DNA from: Bernardetiaceae bacterium
Lineage (GTDB): Bacteria; Bacteroidota; Bacteroidia; Cytophagales; Thermoflexibacteraceae
Direction of reading: 5' to 3'
NCBI GenBank assembly: GCA_025057115.1
Contig: JANWWZ010000001.1
Location: 62,001-126,000, forward strand
Length of the DNA stretch: 64,000 bases
The position numbers were made by a program, and so were the translations under genes. Below the pieces are notes generated by a model. That model worked only from the letters and a program-made list of their open reading frames with translations, searched no databases and was not told where the DNA came from. Below, one piece after another: positions 16,945 through 25,378 of this stretch; position 1 is the first letter of the stretch, and each line of letters begins with the position of its first letter.

Positions 16945-17006
16945 AGTGAGATAGAAAAATGCGTTCACAAAAGCGGAAGAATTTACCTTCAGGATCGTTG
17001 TTGCTA
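16945..17006 (+). repeat. Right 62-bp direct repeat bracketing the palindrome array
   Basis: Partner of 15951-16012, same orientation, 57 of 62 bases identical. It ends 88 bases before the metF start codon. Confidence 0.85.
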
Positions 17007-17094
17007 AAGCCCGAAAACTTTTGCTTCCTCGCAAAATAGAAATAGGACAAAATTACTGGCTAACTTAACTTTGCTTACATAATCTTGCTACGTC

Positions 17095-18048
17095 GTGAAG
17101 GTTATTGAACACCTCAAGAATGCCCAATCTACCCTTTTTTCTTTGGAGATTATCCCGCCAGTAAAGGGGGAAAGCATTAAATCTATTTTTGATGCTCTCG
17201 ACCCATTGATGGAGTTTAAACCGCCTTTCGTAGATGTTACTTATCATCGAGAAGAGTATGTGTATAAAACAGGAGCGAATGGAGCTTTAGTGAGACAATT
17301 GGTGCGCAAGCGACCAGGCACAGTAGGCATTTGCGCTGCTATCATGCACCGCTACAAGGTAGATCCCGTTCCGCATATCATCTGTGGAGGGTTTAGTAAG
17401 GAAGAAACAGAAAATGCCTTGATCGACTTGCACTACTTAGGTGTAGAAAATATACTGGTGCTGCGTGGCGATGCAATGAAATCCGAAGGCATGTTTAAAC
17501 CCCACCCCGAAGGACATTCCCATGCTACTGATCTTTTAGCTCAAGTAGTGGCTATGAATCAGGGGCATTATCTGGACGAAGATTTAATTAACCCTACTCC
17601 TACTAACTTTTGCATCGGCGTGGCAGGCTATCCCGAAAAACATTTCGAGGCTCCTAACATGGCTTTCGACTTAAAATATTTGAAAATGAAAGCCGATATA
17701 GGAGCAGATTTTATTGTTACGCAAATGTTTTTCGACAATCAGAAGTACTACGACTTTGTAACTCGTTGTCGGGAAATGGGTATCCAACTGCCTATTATTC
17801 CTGGACTTAAACCATTGACTTCTAAAGCTCAACTTACTTCCTTACCCCGCACTTTTCACATCGACTTACCCGAAGAGTTGGTAAAGGAAGTGGAAAAATG
17901 CCAAAATAATCAGCAGGTAAAGCAAGTGGGAATTGAGTGGTGTATTTACCAGTCGAAAGAACTCATTAAGTTTGGAGTTCCTTGCCTGCACTACTACACC
18001 ATGAGCAAATCCGATCCAGTGCGGCAAGTGGCGGAAGCAGTGTTTTAA
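17095..18048 (+). CDS. metF: 5,10-methylenetetrahydrofolate reductase
   Basis: 317 residues. It reduces methylene-THF to methyl-THF with FAD and NAD(P)H, feeding methionine synthesis. Features of the TIM barrel are present: FSLEIIPPVKG (14-24) with the catalytic Glu, FVDVTYH, GICAAIMHRYKVDP, NILVLRGDA, FCIGVAGYPEKH, ADFIVTQMFFDNQKYYDF and IIPGLKPLT. The start is GTG at 17095; no better ATG precedes the family start. A TAACTTTG box at 17066-17073 could be a -7 element, but no TTG is correctly spaced. The 3' end overlaps comM by 4 bases. Confidence 0.96.
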   Translation: MKVIEHLKNAQSTLFSLEIIPPVKGESIKSIFDALDPLMEFKPPFVDVTYHREEYVYKTGANGALVRQLVRKRPGTVGICAAIMHRYKVDPVPHIICGGFSKEETENALIDLHYLGVENILVLRGDAMKSEGMFKPHPEGHSHATDLLAQVVAMNQGHYLDEDLINPTPTNFCIGVAGYPEKHFEAPNMAFDLKYLKMKADIGADFIVTQMFFDNQKYYDFVTRCREMGIQLPIIPGLKPLTSKAQLTSLPRTFHIDLPEELVKEVEKCQNNQQVKQVGIEWCIYQSKELIKFGVPCLHYYTMSKSDPVRQVAEAVF

Positions 18049-19583
18049 CTTGCCCAATTTTCGCGGTCTAGGCTGCGGTATTGAATTGCTTCAGCAAGGT
18101 GCTCTACTTTAATTTCTTGGCTGCCTGCTAAATCAGCAATAGTGCGAGCTACTTTTAAAATTCGGTCATAAGCCCGAGCAGAAAGCCCTAAGCGCTCCAT
18201 AGCTGTTTTGAGCAATGCTTTGCCTGCATTGTTAATGACGCATATTTCTTTGACCATTGGGGAAGGCATCATAGCATTAGAATAAATGCCCTTGTGGTTT
18301 TTAAATCGCTCAGTTTGAATGGCGCGGGCTTTTACCACTCGCTGGCGAATTTGCTCACTGCTCTCTGCTGGACGAAGGCTGGTCATTTGGTCAAATGAAA
18401 CGGGAGTTACTTCTACATGTAAGTCTATCCTATCCAGCAATGGACCGCTGACCTTGTTAAGATAGCGTTGCACAGCCCCTGGAGGACATACGCATTCCTT
18501 TTCTGGGTGATTATAATAACCACAAGGGCAGGGATTCATACTTGCAACTAACATGAAGTTAGCGGGAAACTCTACCGTTACTTTAGCACGAGAAATAGTA
18601 ACGCGTCGTTCTTCCAAAGGTTGGCGCATCACTTCCAGTACGCTGCGCTTAAACTCGGGCAGTTCGTCTAAGAACAGCACGCCATTGTGAGCTAAAGAAA
18701 TTTCACCTGGTTGAGGAATTGCGCCGCCTCCTACAAGGGCTACGTCGCTGATGGTGTGGTGAGGCGCTCTAAAGGGGCGATGGGCTATTAAGCTAGCTTG
18801 TGGACCTAACCTGCCTGCTACTGAGTGAATTTTAGTTGTTTCAAGGGCTTCTTGCAGAGTCATCATAGGTAGGATGGAAGGCAATCGCTTGGCGAGCATA
18901 GTTTTGCCCGCTCCTGGAGGACCGATCATAATAACGTTATGCCCTCCAGCAGCTGCAATTTCTAGTGCGCGTTTAATATTTTCTTGCCCTTGCACATGGG
19001 CAAAATCTTCAGCATATTGGCTTTGTTCATGAAAAAAAATTTCTCGCGTATCCTTGCGCAGAGGTTCAATTTTTTTGATACCTTCTATATGTTCAATAGC
19101 TTGTTGTAGGTTTTCTACACCTATGACGTCGATATTATTCACAATGGCTGCTTCATGTGCATTCTCTTTAGGTATCATAAGAGCTCTGAATCCTTTTCTG
19201 CGCGCTTCGATGGCAATGGGTAATACTCCTCTAATAGGTCTTAAAAGACCATCTAAGGACAGTTCGCCCATGATGAGGTAATTTTCTAAGTTTTCAGCCT
19301 GGATTTGACCAGAGGCGCGCAAAATGCCAACAGCAAGAGTGAGGTCATAGGCGGAACCTTCCTTGCGCACATCGGCGGGTGCCATGTTGACTACCACCCG
19401 CTGGCGAGGCATTTTATACCCAAAAAACTTAAGAGCAGACTCTACTCGTTGAGCGCTCTCCTTTACTGCACTATCAGGTAAGCCTACCATAATGAAGCCT
19501 GTTCCCTGCATGACGGTTACTTCTACTGTAATAACTGAAGCATCAACGCCGAAAACAGCGCTTCCAAAGGTTTTTGCAACCAT
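18045..19583 (-). CDS. comM: YifB/ComM-family AAA+ ATPase (Mg-chelatase-like)
   Basis: 512 residues, full length. The N-terminal domain (1-170) has GFIMVGLPDSAVKESAQRV and VVVNMAPADVRKEG with a Lon-protease-like fold. The AAA+ module has Walker A GPPGAGKT (221-228), Walker B in GVLFLDELPEF, and a sensor region in FMLVASMNPCPCG. A Cys-rich insert with CPCGYY and CVCPPG is typical. In studied bacteria ComM helps branch migration during integration of transformed DNA. comF lies 3.4 kb away, but a full competence set is not visible. It follows the peptide-binding gene by 9 bases. Confidence 0.95.
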   Translation of the reverse strand: MVAKTFGSAVFGVDASVITVEVTVMQGTGFIMVGLPDSAVKESAQRVESALKFFGYKMPRQRVVVNMAPADVRKEGSAYDLTLAVGILRASGQIQAENLENYLIMGELSLDGLLRPIRGVLPIAIEARRKGFRALMIPKENAHEAAIVNNIDVIGVENLQQAIEHIEGIKKIEPLRKDTREIFFHEQSQYAEDFAHVQGQENIKRALEIAAAGGHNVIMIGPPGAGKTMLAKRLPSILPMMTLQEALETTKIHSVAGRLGPQASLIAHRPFRAPHHTISDVALVGGGAIPQPGEISLAHNGVLFLDELPEFKRSVLEVMRQPLEERRVTISRAKVTVEFPANFMLVASMNPCPCGYYNHPEKECVCPPGAVQRYLNKVSGPLLDRIDLHVEVTPVSFDQMTSLRPAESSEQIRQRVVKARAIQTERFKNHKGIYSNAMMPSPMVKEICVINNAGKALLKTAMERLGLSARAYDRILKVARTIADLAGSQEIKVEHLAEAIQYRSLDRENWAS

Positions 19584-19592
19584 AGGCTTACC

Positions 19593-21353
19593 TCATTGTA
19601 CTTGTTCTTGCTTAGGCTCAGTTTTTTTAGGTTTAAGGTATACCTCGCTAAAATCTCGGTATTGCATGGGGTTATTAGGCAAATTTTCTACATGTTGTTG
19701 CAAGAGTCGGTAACACTCATCGTACCATAGTACTATAATTGGCGCATCTTCCATCATAATAGATTCTGCTGCTTGAAAATATTTAGTTTGTTCCTCTAAG
19801 CTGGTAGCGGCGAGAGCTTTCTCGTAATACTGGTTAAACTTGGGATTATAGTAACGAGGAATATTGGGATAAGTGTTTTCGCCGGGCTTAAACTCACTTT
19901 TTTTGCTGTAAAACATCCACAAAAAGTTTTCTGGACTGGGAAAGTCAGCCACCCACGAAAGGCGTATCATTGCAAAATCACCTGAAAGGCATTTATCTGT
20001 TATTTCGGCGTGAGTAATGACGTTGAGTTCTATGTCAATGTTGAGCACTTCCTTAAGTTGGCGCTGTATTTCTGTTGCTACCAGAGTATGGCGCTCGCCT
20101 TCAGGGTTAAGGTCAAGGGTGATTTTGGGAAAGTTTTTGCCCATAGGGTAGCCTGCTTTGGCAATGTAATAAAGGGCGGAGTCTTTATTAAAGTCATACC
20201 CTTTGATTTTGTGAATATCGTACCAGCGGAAAGAAGGCGGAGTAATGCCATGTAAACCTGCTTCGTAACCTTCTCCATTAAGTACGCGATCTAAAATTTC
20301 TTTGCGGTCTATAGCGAAGGAGAAAGCCTTGCGAACGTTTATGTTTTTGAAAACAGGGTGAGTGTTGAGAAAGGCATATAGCTGAGTTTGGGTTTCTGGT
20401 TCGCGTTGAAGGGTATATTTGCTAATGCCTCCATCGGGATCAGTTTCTGCTTGTTCTAAAATCTCAATGATATACTCTGTTGGAAGGCGATACATCATAT
20501 CCAGATTGCCTTTCTTAAACTCAAAAAACTCTGTGCGCTTCTCCCTAATAAACTGAATAAATACGCCGTCTAAAAGAGGCAACTGGTTGCCGAATTGGTC
20601 TCTGCGGTGGTAGTTCGGGTTGCGCTTGAGGGTAATGGAGTTATTCTCGTCAATATTTGCCAACACGAATGGTCCTGTACCCACTGCTTTAAATTTCATT
20701 TCGCTGCCGTATTTTTCATAGGCTTCCCGAGGATAGATAAGCGCACCACTGCGTGCCAAGTTAGAAAGCAACAATGAATAAGGTCGCTCTAAAATCAGCT
20801 GTACAGTGTATTTGTCAATGACTTTTATGCCTTCTACTTCAAAAGAGGGTTTTTTGCCTCCTGCCGAAGCCTGATAGTATTCCCTTGCTCCTTTTAAGAT
20901 GCCATCAAACAAGTGAAAGGATTGGTTTTCTGGGATTTGGGTACAAATTTGCGTAAAACAAAATTTTACATCTTCAGCAGTAAACTCTCTTCCCTTTCCA
21001 TTGGGAAAGGCAGGGTCGTCATGGAAGTAAACATTGGGCTTAAGCTTAAATGTATAAATAGTTTGAGTAGGGTCTACTTCATATGATTGTACCAGTGATT
21101 GAATGACCTCCATCGTAACTTGGTCAAACTTAAACAGACCTTCGTATATCTGGCTAGCAACGCGGTAGGAATATACATCCACAATAGCAGGCGGGAAAAG
21201 AGTTTTGATGTATTCATTTTCATTAATGCGCAGTATACCTCCGTAGTAGCGTCCTCCAGCTGCTTGGCGCAGTTCATTAGATATCTGGTTGGGTTGTTTA
21301 GGAGAACATCCCAACAGTGAACAGACTGCCAAGATAAGTAGCTTGTCTCCCAT
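19593..21353 (-). CDS. Peptide-type ABC transporter substrate-binding lipoprotein
   Basis: 586 residues from the start at 21353, which begins a lipoprotein signal (LLILAVCSLLGCS; Cys at about 16). The remainder is an SBP_bac_5 protein: IYEGLFKFD, YTFKLKPNVYFHDD, FTAEDVKFCF, YPREAYEKYG, KAVGTGPFVL, NVRKAFSFAIDRKEIL and GYPMGKNFPKITLDLNPEG. The family binds oligopeptides or similar solutes for an ABC importer. No permease or ATPase genes are adjacent, so this is an orphan binding protein. Confidence 0.9.
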   Translation of the reverse strand: MGDKLLILAVCSLLGCSPKQPNQISNELRQAAGGRYYGGILRINENEYIKTLFPPAIVDVYSYRVASQIYEGLFKFDQVTMEVIQSLVQSYEVDPTQTIYTFKLKPNVYFHDDPAFPNGKGREFTAEDVKFCFTQICTQIPENQSFHLFDGILKGAREYYQASAGGKKPSFEVEGIKVIDKYTVQLILERPYSLLLSNLARSGALIYPREAYEKYGSEMKFKAVGTGPFVLANIDENNSITLKRNPNYHRRDQFGNQLPLLDGVFIQFIREKRTEFFEFKKGNLDMMYRLPTEYIIEILEQAETDPDGGISKYTLQREPETQTQLYAFLNTHPVFKNINVRKAFSFAIDRKEILDRVLNGEGYEAGLHGITPPSFRWYDIHKIKGYDFNKDSALYYIAKAGYPMGKNFPKITLDLNPEGERHTLVATEIQRQLKEVLNIDIELNVITHAEITDKCLSGDFAMIRLSWVADFPSPENFLWMFYSKKSEFKPGENTYPNIPRYYNPKFNQYYEKALAATSLEEQTKYFQAAESIMMEDAPIIVLWYDECYRLLQQHVENLPNNPMQYRDFSEVYLKPKKTEPKQEQVQ

Positions 21354-21500
21354 TTTTATTTTACGGCCAAAACGATAGTGCATAGTAAAACGCGTTTGAG
21401 TTGCTTGTGCTTATGCAAAGATAAGTGAACGTTATTTATAGCCAGTGTTTAACGGGCTTACTATATTAGTCATAAAAAATTACTATGCCAACTTATTGGG

Positions 21501-22265
21501 TTATTTGCTGATTTCTACCATCACAGGGCAGTGATCAGAATGGACAATATGCTCTAAAATATTGCAGTTAGTTACCTTGCTTTGCAGCAAATTGCTAGCA
21601 ATCCAGTAATCTATGCGCCAACCTAGATTGCGAGCTCTTGCATTGACCCGCTGATTCCACCACGTGTAGCGGTGCGGCTCCTTATGGAAAACCCGAAATA
21701 AATCAACAAACCCATGATTGAATAACTTATCTAGCCAAGCACGCTCTTGGGGTAGAAAACCAGAACTGTTTTTATTAGCCACTGGGTTGTGAATGTCTAT
21801 TTCGCGGTGGGCGATATTAAAATCTCCTCCAATAAGGAGGTAAGGTTGTTTTTGGCTAATTTCGTCGAGGTAACGGCTAAAACTTTCCAACCATTGGTAT
21901 TTGAACTGCTGGCGAATTTCTCCTGTGGTGCCCGAGGGCATGTATACATTAAGCAGACAAAATTCAGGTAAGTAGAATGTAATAAGCCTTCCTTCCACAT
22001 CGTAGGCGGGAATACCCATGCCATAGGTTACTAACACAGGAGTTATTTTGGAAAAGATAGCCACACCGCTATAGCCTTTTTTCTCAGCTTGGTGCCAATG
22101 GCATTGGTAGCCCATTTTTAAGAAAGGTTGTTGGTCTATTTCATCAAGAGAAGCTTTTACCTCTTGCAAGCAAATAATATCAGGTTGTTCTTCTTCTAGC
22201 CAGTTGATAAACCCTTTTTTGATAGCTGCGCGAATGCCATTGACATTGTAGGTAATAAGTTTCAT
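21501..22265 (-). CDS. xth: Exodeoxyribonuclease III / AP endonuclease
   Basis: 254 residues. Metal-dependent nuclease of the exonuclease III family, cutting abasic sites and 3' blocked ends in base-excision repair. Conserved motifs: ITYNVNGIRAA (4-14), DIICLQEVKA with the metal-binding Glu, GYSGVAIFSK, LLNVYMPSG, LLIGGDFNIAHREIDIHNP, and the C-terminal HSDHCPVMVEI with the catalytic Asp-His pair. It follows the hypothetical gene at 22267-22629 by one base, so it is the end of a three-gene run. Confidence 0.95.
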   Translation of the reverse strand: MKLITYNVNGIRAAIKKGFINWLEEEQPDIICLQEVKASLDEIDQQPFLKMGYQCHWHQAEKKGYSGVAIFSKITPVLVTYGMGIPAYDVEGRLITFYLPEFCLLNVYMPSGTTGEIRQQFKYQWLESFSRYLDEISQKQPYLLIGGDFNIAHREIDIHNPVANKNSSGFLPQERAWLDKLFNHGFVDLFRVFHKEPHRYTWWNQRVNARARNLGWRIDYWIASNLLQSKVTNCNILEHIVHSDHCPVMVEISK

Positions 22266-22266
22266 T

Positions 22267-22629
22267 TCAGAGGTCTGGAAATACTTCGCGGCGAAAATAT
22301 TCGATAATGTATTCCTTGAGTAATTCTTCTTGCATTCTTAGGCTTAAGAAAGGGAGAGGTTGCGTAGGAGTCCAATGAGGCCATCCATCCCTATCAATTC
22401 CTTCTAGTTTGTAAAAGCCCCCATAACTAAGCACTTTGCAAGTGGCAATGTGCATCAGGTCTTGCTTTTCTTCTTTGCTAAAGCGGCGCACTCCTTGGCC
22501 GAGTTCTTGCACACCGATGAGAAAAAGAACTCCATTAAGGTCTGGACGTTTGCCGAAAATAGTTTCCAGCCTTGTGAGAAGGCTTTCCCATGCTTGTTTG
22601 AGAGGAATTTCTTCTTCAGGTGCCTTCAC
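22267..22629 (-). CDS. Conserved hypothetical protein
   Basis: 120 residues, no family name I can give with certainty. It is soluble and mostly helical with conserved-looking blocks FLIGVQELGQGVRRFSKEEK and CKVLSYGGFYKLEGIDRDGW. It overlaps the AhpD-like gene by 4 bases and ends one base before xth. The tight packing, composition and lack of stops support a real gene. Small proteins of this type lie beside carboxymuconolactone-decarboxylase-like genes in other Bacteroidota, to my knowledge; no reaction can be inferred. Confidence 0.7.
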   Translation of the reverse strand: MKAPEEEIPLKQAWESLLTRLETIFGKRPDLNGVLFLIGVQELGQGVRRFSKEEKQDLMHIATCKVLSYGGFYKLEGIDRDGWPHWTPTQPLPFLSLRMQEELLKEYIIEYFRREVFPDL

Positions 22630-22976
22630 TGGGGAGAGTAGTTTTTAAACTCGTCTAGATACTCTACTGCACGGCGCAAATGCGGGATGACAATGCTGCC
22701 TCCTATCACTAAAGCAATGGAAAATACTTCTTCTATTTCCTCTGGAGTAAGTCCCGCTTCTAGGCACTTGCCAATGTGGTATTTTATGCAGTCGTCGCAG
22801 CGCAGTACCATAGAGCAAGCCAGTCCTATCATTTCTTTAGTGCGCACATCTAACTTACCTGGAAGGTAGGCATTAGTATCCAGGTTAAAGAATCGCTTGA
22901 TAATTAGGTTTTCCGAGCTAAGAATGCGCTCGTTCATACAAGTGCGATAGGCGTTGAACTCTTCTATTTTTCCCAT
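22626..22976 (-). CDS. Carboxymuconolactone decarboxylase/AhpD-like protein
   Basis: 116 residues. The core KTKEMIGLACSMVLRCDDCIKYHIGKCLEAG-type pattern is present, with redox pair CDDC and the downstream His in KYHIGKCLEAG, as in AhpD-like alkylhydroperoxidases. The following LTPEEIEEVFSIALVIGGS helix is typical. It may act in peroxide defence or as an uncharacterised member of the family. It is the first gene of a run with the hypothetical protein and xth; comF diverges from it across 28 bases. Confidence 0.87.
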   Translation of the reverse strand: MGKIEEFNAYRTCMNERILSSENLIIKRFFNLDTNAYLPGKLDVRTKEMIGLACSMVLRCDDCIKYHIGKCLEAGLTPEEIEEVFSIALVIGGSIVIPHLRRAVEYLDEFKNYSPQ

Positions 22977-23004
22977 ATAAGCACTAAATTAACTCAAAAA
23001 AGCC

Positions 23005-23700
23005 ATGTTGCTTGCAAAATTATGGCGAGATTTTGTAGAGTTAGTCTTTCCTGCTGTTTGTAGTAGTTGCCGCGCAGGACTTCTCCCAGAAGAAGAAATG
23101 ATATGCATCACTTGTCGCTTGAACTTTCCTTTAACGCATTTTCACCGTTTTCCTACCCAAAATGCTATGTTTGACAAGTTCAAAGGGAGATTGCCCATCG
23201 CTTTGGCGGCGGCTTTTATGCACTTTAACGAAAATGGCATCGCGCAAAAGCTCTCTCATCAGGTAAAGTACAGGGGTAATCAGCAGCTGGGCATTTTGCT
23301 GGGCAGGTGGTATGGCAATCAATTGCTGCAAACGGATATAAACAGCCAATTTGATTGCCTTGTACCTGTTCCCTTGCATCGGCAACGGCTCAAACAACGC
23401 GGTTATAACCAAGCGGCGTGTTTTGCTCAGGGCATTAGCCAAGTTGTTGGTCTTCCTTTGCGGGAAGATTTGGTGGCTCGCATCAAGATGACCTCTTCTC
23501 AAGTGGGGATGGATAAGCAACAACGCCTCCAGAACATTGCCGATGCTTTTGAGGTAACTGCTAAAGAACAAGTGAGCCAGTTGAGAATTTTGCTAGTGGA
23601 TGACATCGTTACCACAGGAGCCACTATAGAAGCCTGTGCGATGCCTTTAGTGAAGGCTGGTTGCCAAAAAATAGGCGTTTTGGCTTTGGCAAATGTTTGA
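23005..23700 (+). CDS. comF: ComF-family phosphoribosyltransferase-like protein
   Basis: 231 residues. An N-terminal zinc-binding pair is visible (FPAVCSSCRAGLL and ICITCRLNFP). The PRT domain follows: LVPVPLHRQRLKQRGYNQA, the conserved ComF block, and the PRPP loop ILLVDDIVTTGATIEAC. In competent bacteria ComF is needed for DNA uptake; in many others its role is unknown. Its stop is one base from the convergent exonuclease gene end. Confidence 0.92.
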   Translation: MLLAKLWRDFVELVFPAVCSSCRAGLLPEEEMICITCRLNFPLTHFHRFPTQNAMFDKFKGRLPIALAAAFMHFNENGIAQKLSHQVKYRGNQQLGILLGRWYGNQLLQTDINSQFDCLVPVPLHRQRLKQRGYNQAACFAQGISQVVGLPLREDLVARIKMTSSQVGMDKQQRLQNIADAFEVTAKEQVSQLRILLVDDIVTTGATIEACAMPLVKAGCQKIGVLALANV

Positions 23701-23701
23701 A

Positions 23702-24436
23702 TTAGGTTATTTCAATGATGTTTTGCGGAGGAAGAAGCGGAAAGCCCTGTAAAGCAAGATAAACTTGAGCAGTTGTTTTTACATCATTGCAGCACCATGC
23801 CGAAATACAGCGGTAGTCGGTTTTGATGTAAAAAATCTCGTGCATAGTTGCATTATCCCACTGATTGGAGTTTGTTGGAATATCAAAAAGTGCCGCTAGC
23901 AATTGGAGTGAAACAGCATAGCGCCGATCCCCAAACTGCCACATTTCCATAGTATCTAAATGGGGAATTTCCCAAGGTTTTTGATTGGCAATCTGAAGTA
24001 TGGCAGGAGGAGTTATGCGGTGAATTATCATGCGTCGGCAAAGAAAGGGAAAATCAAAACGCTTGCCATTGTGAGCCACTAAACGCGTTCGCTTGCTGAA
24101 GCGCGTTTCTAACAATTCTTTAAACTGGGTTAACAGCGCTTTTTCTTCAGTATTATCAAACGCTCTTACTCTCAAACTCAGTTCTTGGTTTTTATTAAGG
24201 TAAAAATAACCTGCTGCAATGCAAATAATTTTACCAAATTCTGAACTTAATGCCGCATACTGCTGGTAAAGCAACTCTGGAGGTTGGTTGGGATCAAGCC
24301 GATGCGCTTTTACTTTCCAGAATGACTGCATCGTTTGGCTTAGCAGCGATAGCTCAGAGGTGATAGCTACGGTTTTAATGTCGATAAAAAGAAGGTGTTT
24401 GAGATGATGAAAAATTTGTTTAATAGGCAGGCTCAT
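23702..24436 (-). CDS. PolB-related 3'-5' exonuclease-like protein, active-site Glu replaced
   Basis: 244 residues, an RNase H-fold exonuclease of the type predicted from PolB proofreading domains. Visible blocks: EFGKIICIAAGYFYL, RLVAHNGKRFDFPFLCRRM, HLDTMEMWQFGDRRYAVSLQ and WCCNDVKTTAQVYLALQG, which supply later Asp residues. The first motif should be FDIET (DxE). Here it is FIDIKT at residues 17-22, with AAA coding Lys21 instead of Glu. This would remove a metal ligand, so catalysis is doubtful unless another residue substitutes. The rest is well kept with no frameshift. Confidence 0.82.
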   Translation of the reverse strand: MSLPIKQIFHHLKHLLFIDIKTVAITSELSLLSQTMQSFWKVKAHRLDPNQPPELLYQQYAALSSEFGKIICIAAGYFYLNKNQELSLRVRAFDNTEEKALLTQFKELLETRFSKRTRLVAHNGKRFDFPFLCRRMIIHRITPPAILQIANQKPWEIPHLDTMEMWQFGDRRYAVSLQLLAALFDIPTNSNQWDNATMHEIFYIKTDYRCISAWCCNDVKTTAQVYLALQGFPLLPPQNIIEIT

Positions 24437-24872
24437 GGAAATTCAACCGTATTCAAGCTCTGATACTTCAAAAGAGCATTTGCATAGCCTTATAGCAATT
24501 TCATAAATTGCTTGCCAAACTAGCAAAACAAAAAAATATCTCTTTTTGCAACTAAGAGAGCTTTTTCTCTTTTCAAATGGTTGTAAGGACACAAACAACG
24601 GCGTGGGAGAAAAAGCGAAAATATTCAACTTTAACTGGATTGCTTGATACTAACCTTATCTTTAAACTCCAACTAAACGGGCGTTTTTGAGATCACGTGC
24701 AGGGGACTAAATGTTTTGTTGGACTAAAAAAAGGTCAGCAATCCTTTCCTGCTCTAAGCAGCCATGTCCTCTAAAATTTTCTTTACTTGTCGTTTATTGC
24801 TCTTGAACAGTTTTGAGCTGACGTAGAGTCCTATTAGTGCTTTAGCAAGACAAGTTTTCCGAGCAAAATATT
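24437..24872. other. Gene-poor spacer with hairpin, lone REP-like copy and possible coding relic
   Basis: 436 bases. AGCAATTT-CAT-AAATTGCT (24494-24512) is a perfect 8-bp hairpin. A lone derivative of the array palindrome lies at 24579-24603. On the minus strand, 24754-24891 stays open for 45 codons, ending ALIGLYVSSKLFKSNKRQ then VKKILEDMAA and a stop. It has no start and overlaps the end of the next gene, and looks like the tail of a lost protein, possibly a transposase. I cannot name it. Confidence 0.5.
24579..24603 (+). repeat. Lone degenerate copy of the array palindrome
   Basis: GGTTGTAAGGACACAAACAACGGCG matches the direct palindrome plus its GGCG flank, lacking four bases of the left arm. 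The nearest array copy is 7.7 kb away, so the element is dispersed, not confined to one array. Confidence 0.6.
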
Positions 24873-25334
24873 TTACTGCACTTTCACCAATTCAAAAGTA
24901 TATTCGGGCTCGGTTTTATCTACGTTTCGCGGCAACTTGAATCGAATGCGCAGACTGGTTTCAGTCAGTTCTAAAATGGCTAACACAATTTCGTTAGGAG
25001 TGCCGCGGTCCAACACAATTTGTGTATCGTTATTGGTAAGTGCCCAAGGACCTGTATTGGCAGGATTGATATTTGGCTTTGCCGGTGCATTTCCCGGAAT
25101 AACGTTGTAATTAGTAGGATTTCCTGAAGCACTCTGAAAAGTGATGCGAAAAGCCGAATAGTTTCCTGTATTGTCTGGATTACCGTTAAGCAGTACACGA
25201 GACACTCGCCATGTACCCGTAATTAACTCAACTGGTGTTTTGGCTTTCGTTCCTTTCTTACCACACTGAAAAACCAGCACTCCTACTAGCGCTAAGCTAA
25301 GCAGAGCAATTGCACGAAATACAACTTTTTCCAT
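24873..25334 (-). CDS. Lipocalin-like lipoprotein
   Basis: 153 residues. A lipoprotein-type signal (LSLALVGVLVFQCGKKG, Cys at 24) is followed by one domain opening with LITGTWRVSRVLLNGN, the usual first strand of lipocalin-like/DUF5004-type proteins of Bacteroidota. Further beta strands follow (FRITFQSASG, TQIVLDRG, EIVLAILELTETSLRIRF, YTFELVKVQ). Ligand and role are unknown. A candidate -7 box (CAAATATA on plus, 25362-25369) suggests its own promoter downstream of the ABC gene. Confidence 0.75.
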   Translation of the reverse strand: MEKVVFRAIALLSLALVGVLVFQCGKKGTKAKTPVELITGTWRVSRVLLNGNPDNTGNYSAFRITFQSASGNPTNYNVIPGNAPAKPNINPANTGPWALTNNDTQIVLDRGTPNEIVLAILELTETSLRIRFKLPRNVDKTEPEYTFELVKVQ

Positions 25335-25361
25335 GTGATTTTAATGCAAACCATTGGCTAA

Positions 25362-25369
25362 CAAATATA
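25362..25369 (-). promoter_or_regulatory. Possible -7 box for the lipocalin-like gene
   Basis: On the minus strand this reads TATATTTG, a full match to TAnnTTTG, 27 bases before the ATG at 25334. No TTG occurs 19-21 bases upstream, so support is partial. Confidence 0.35.
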
Positions 25370-25378
25370 CGCAAATTT

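Noticed and set aside
15807-17034. Several minus-strand frames in the repeat array (for example with AKSKDEPKKMLAA and FVKTRTMAKTALQKP)
   Set aside because: They arise because the repeats happen to stay open. Changes between copies alter residues freely (SKDEP versus SEHEP) and frames start and stop at random points, so they are not proteins.
24754-24891. Minus-strand coding relic listed as a gene
   Set aside because: No start, overlaps the end of a real gene, and no family can be named; described only as spacer content.
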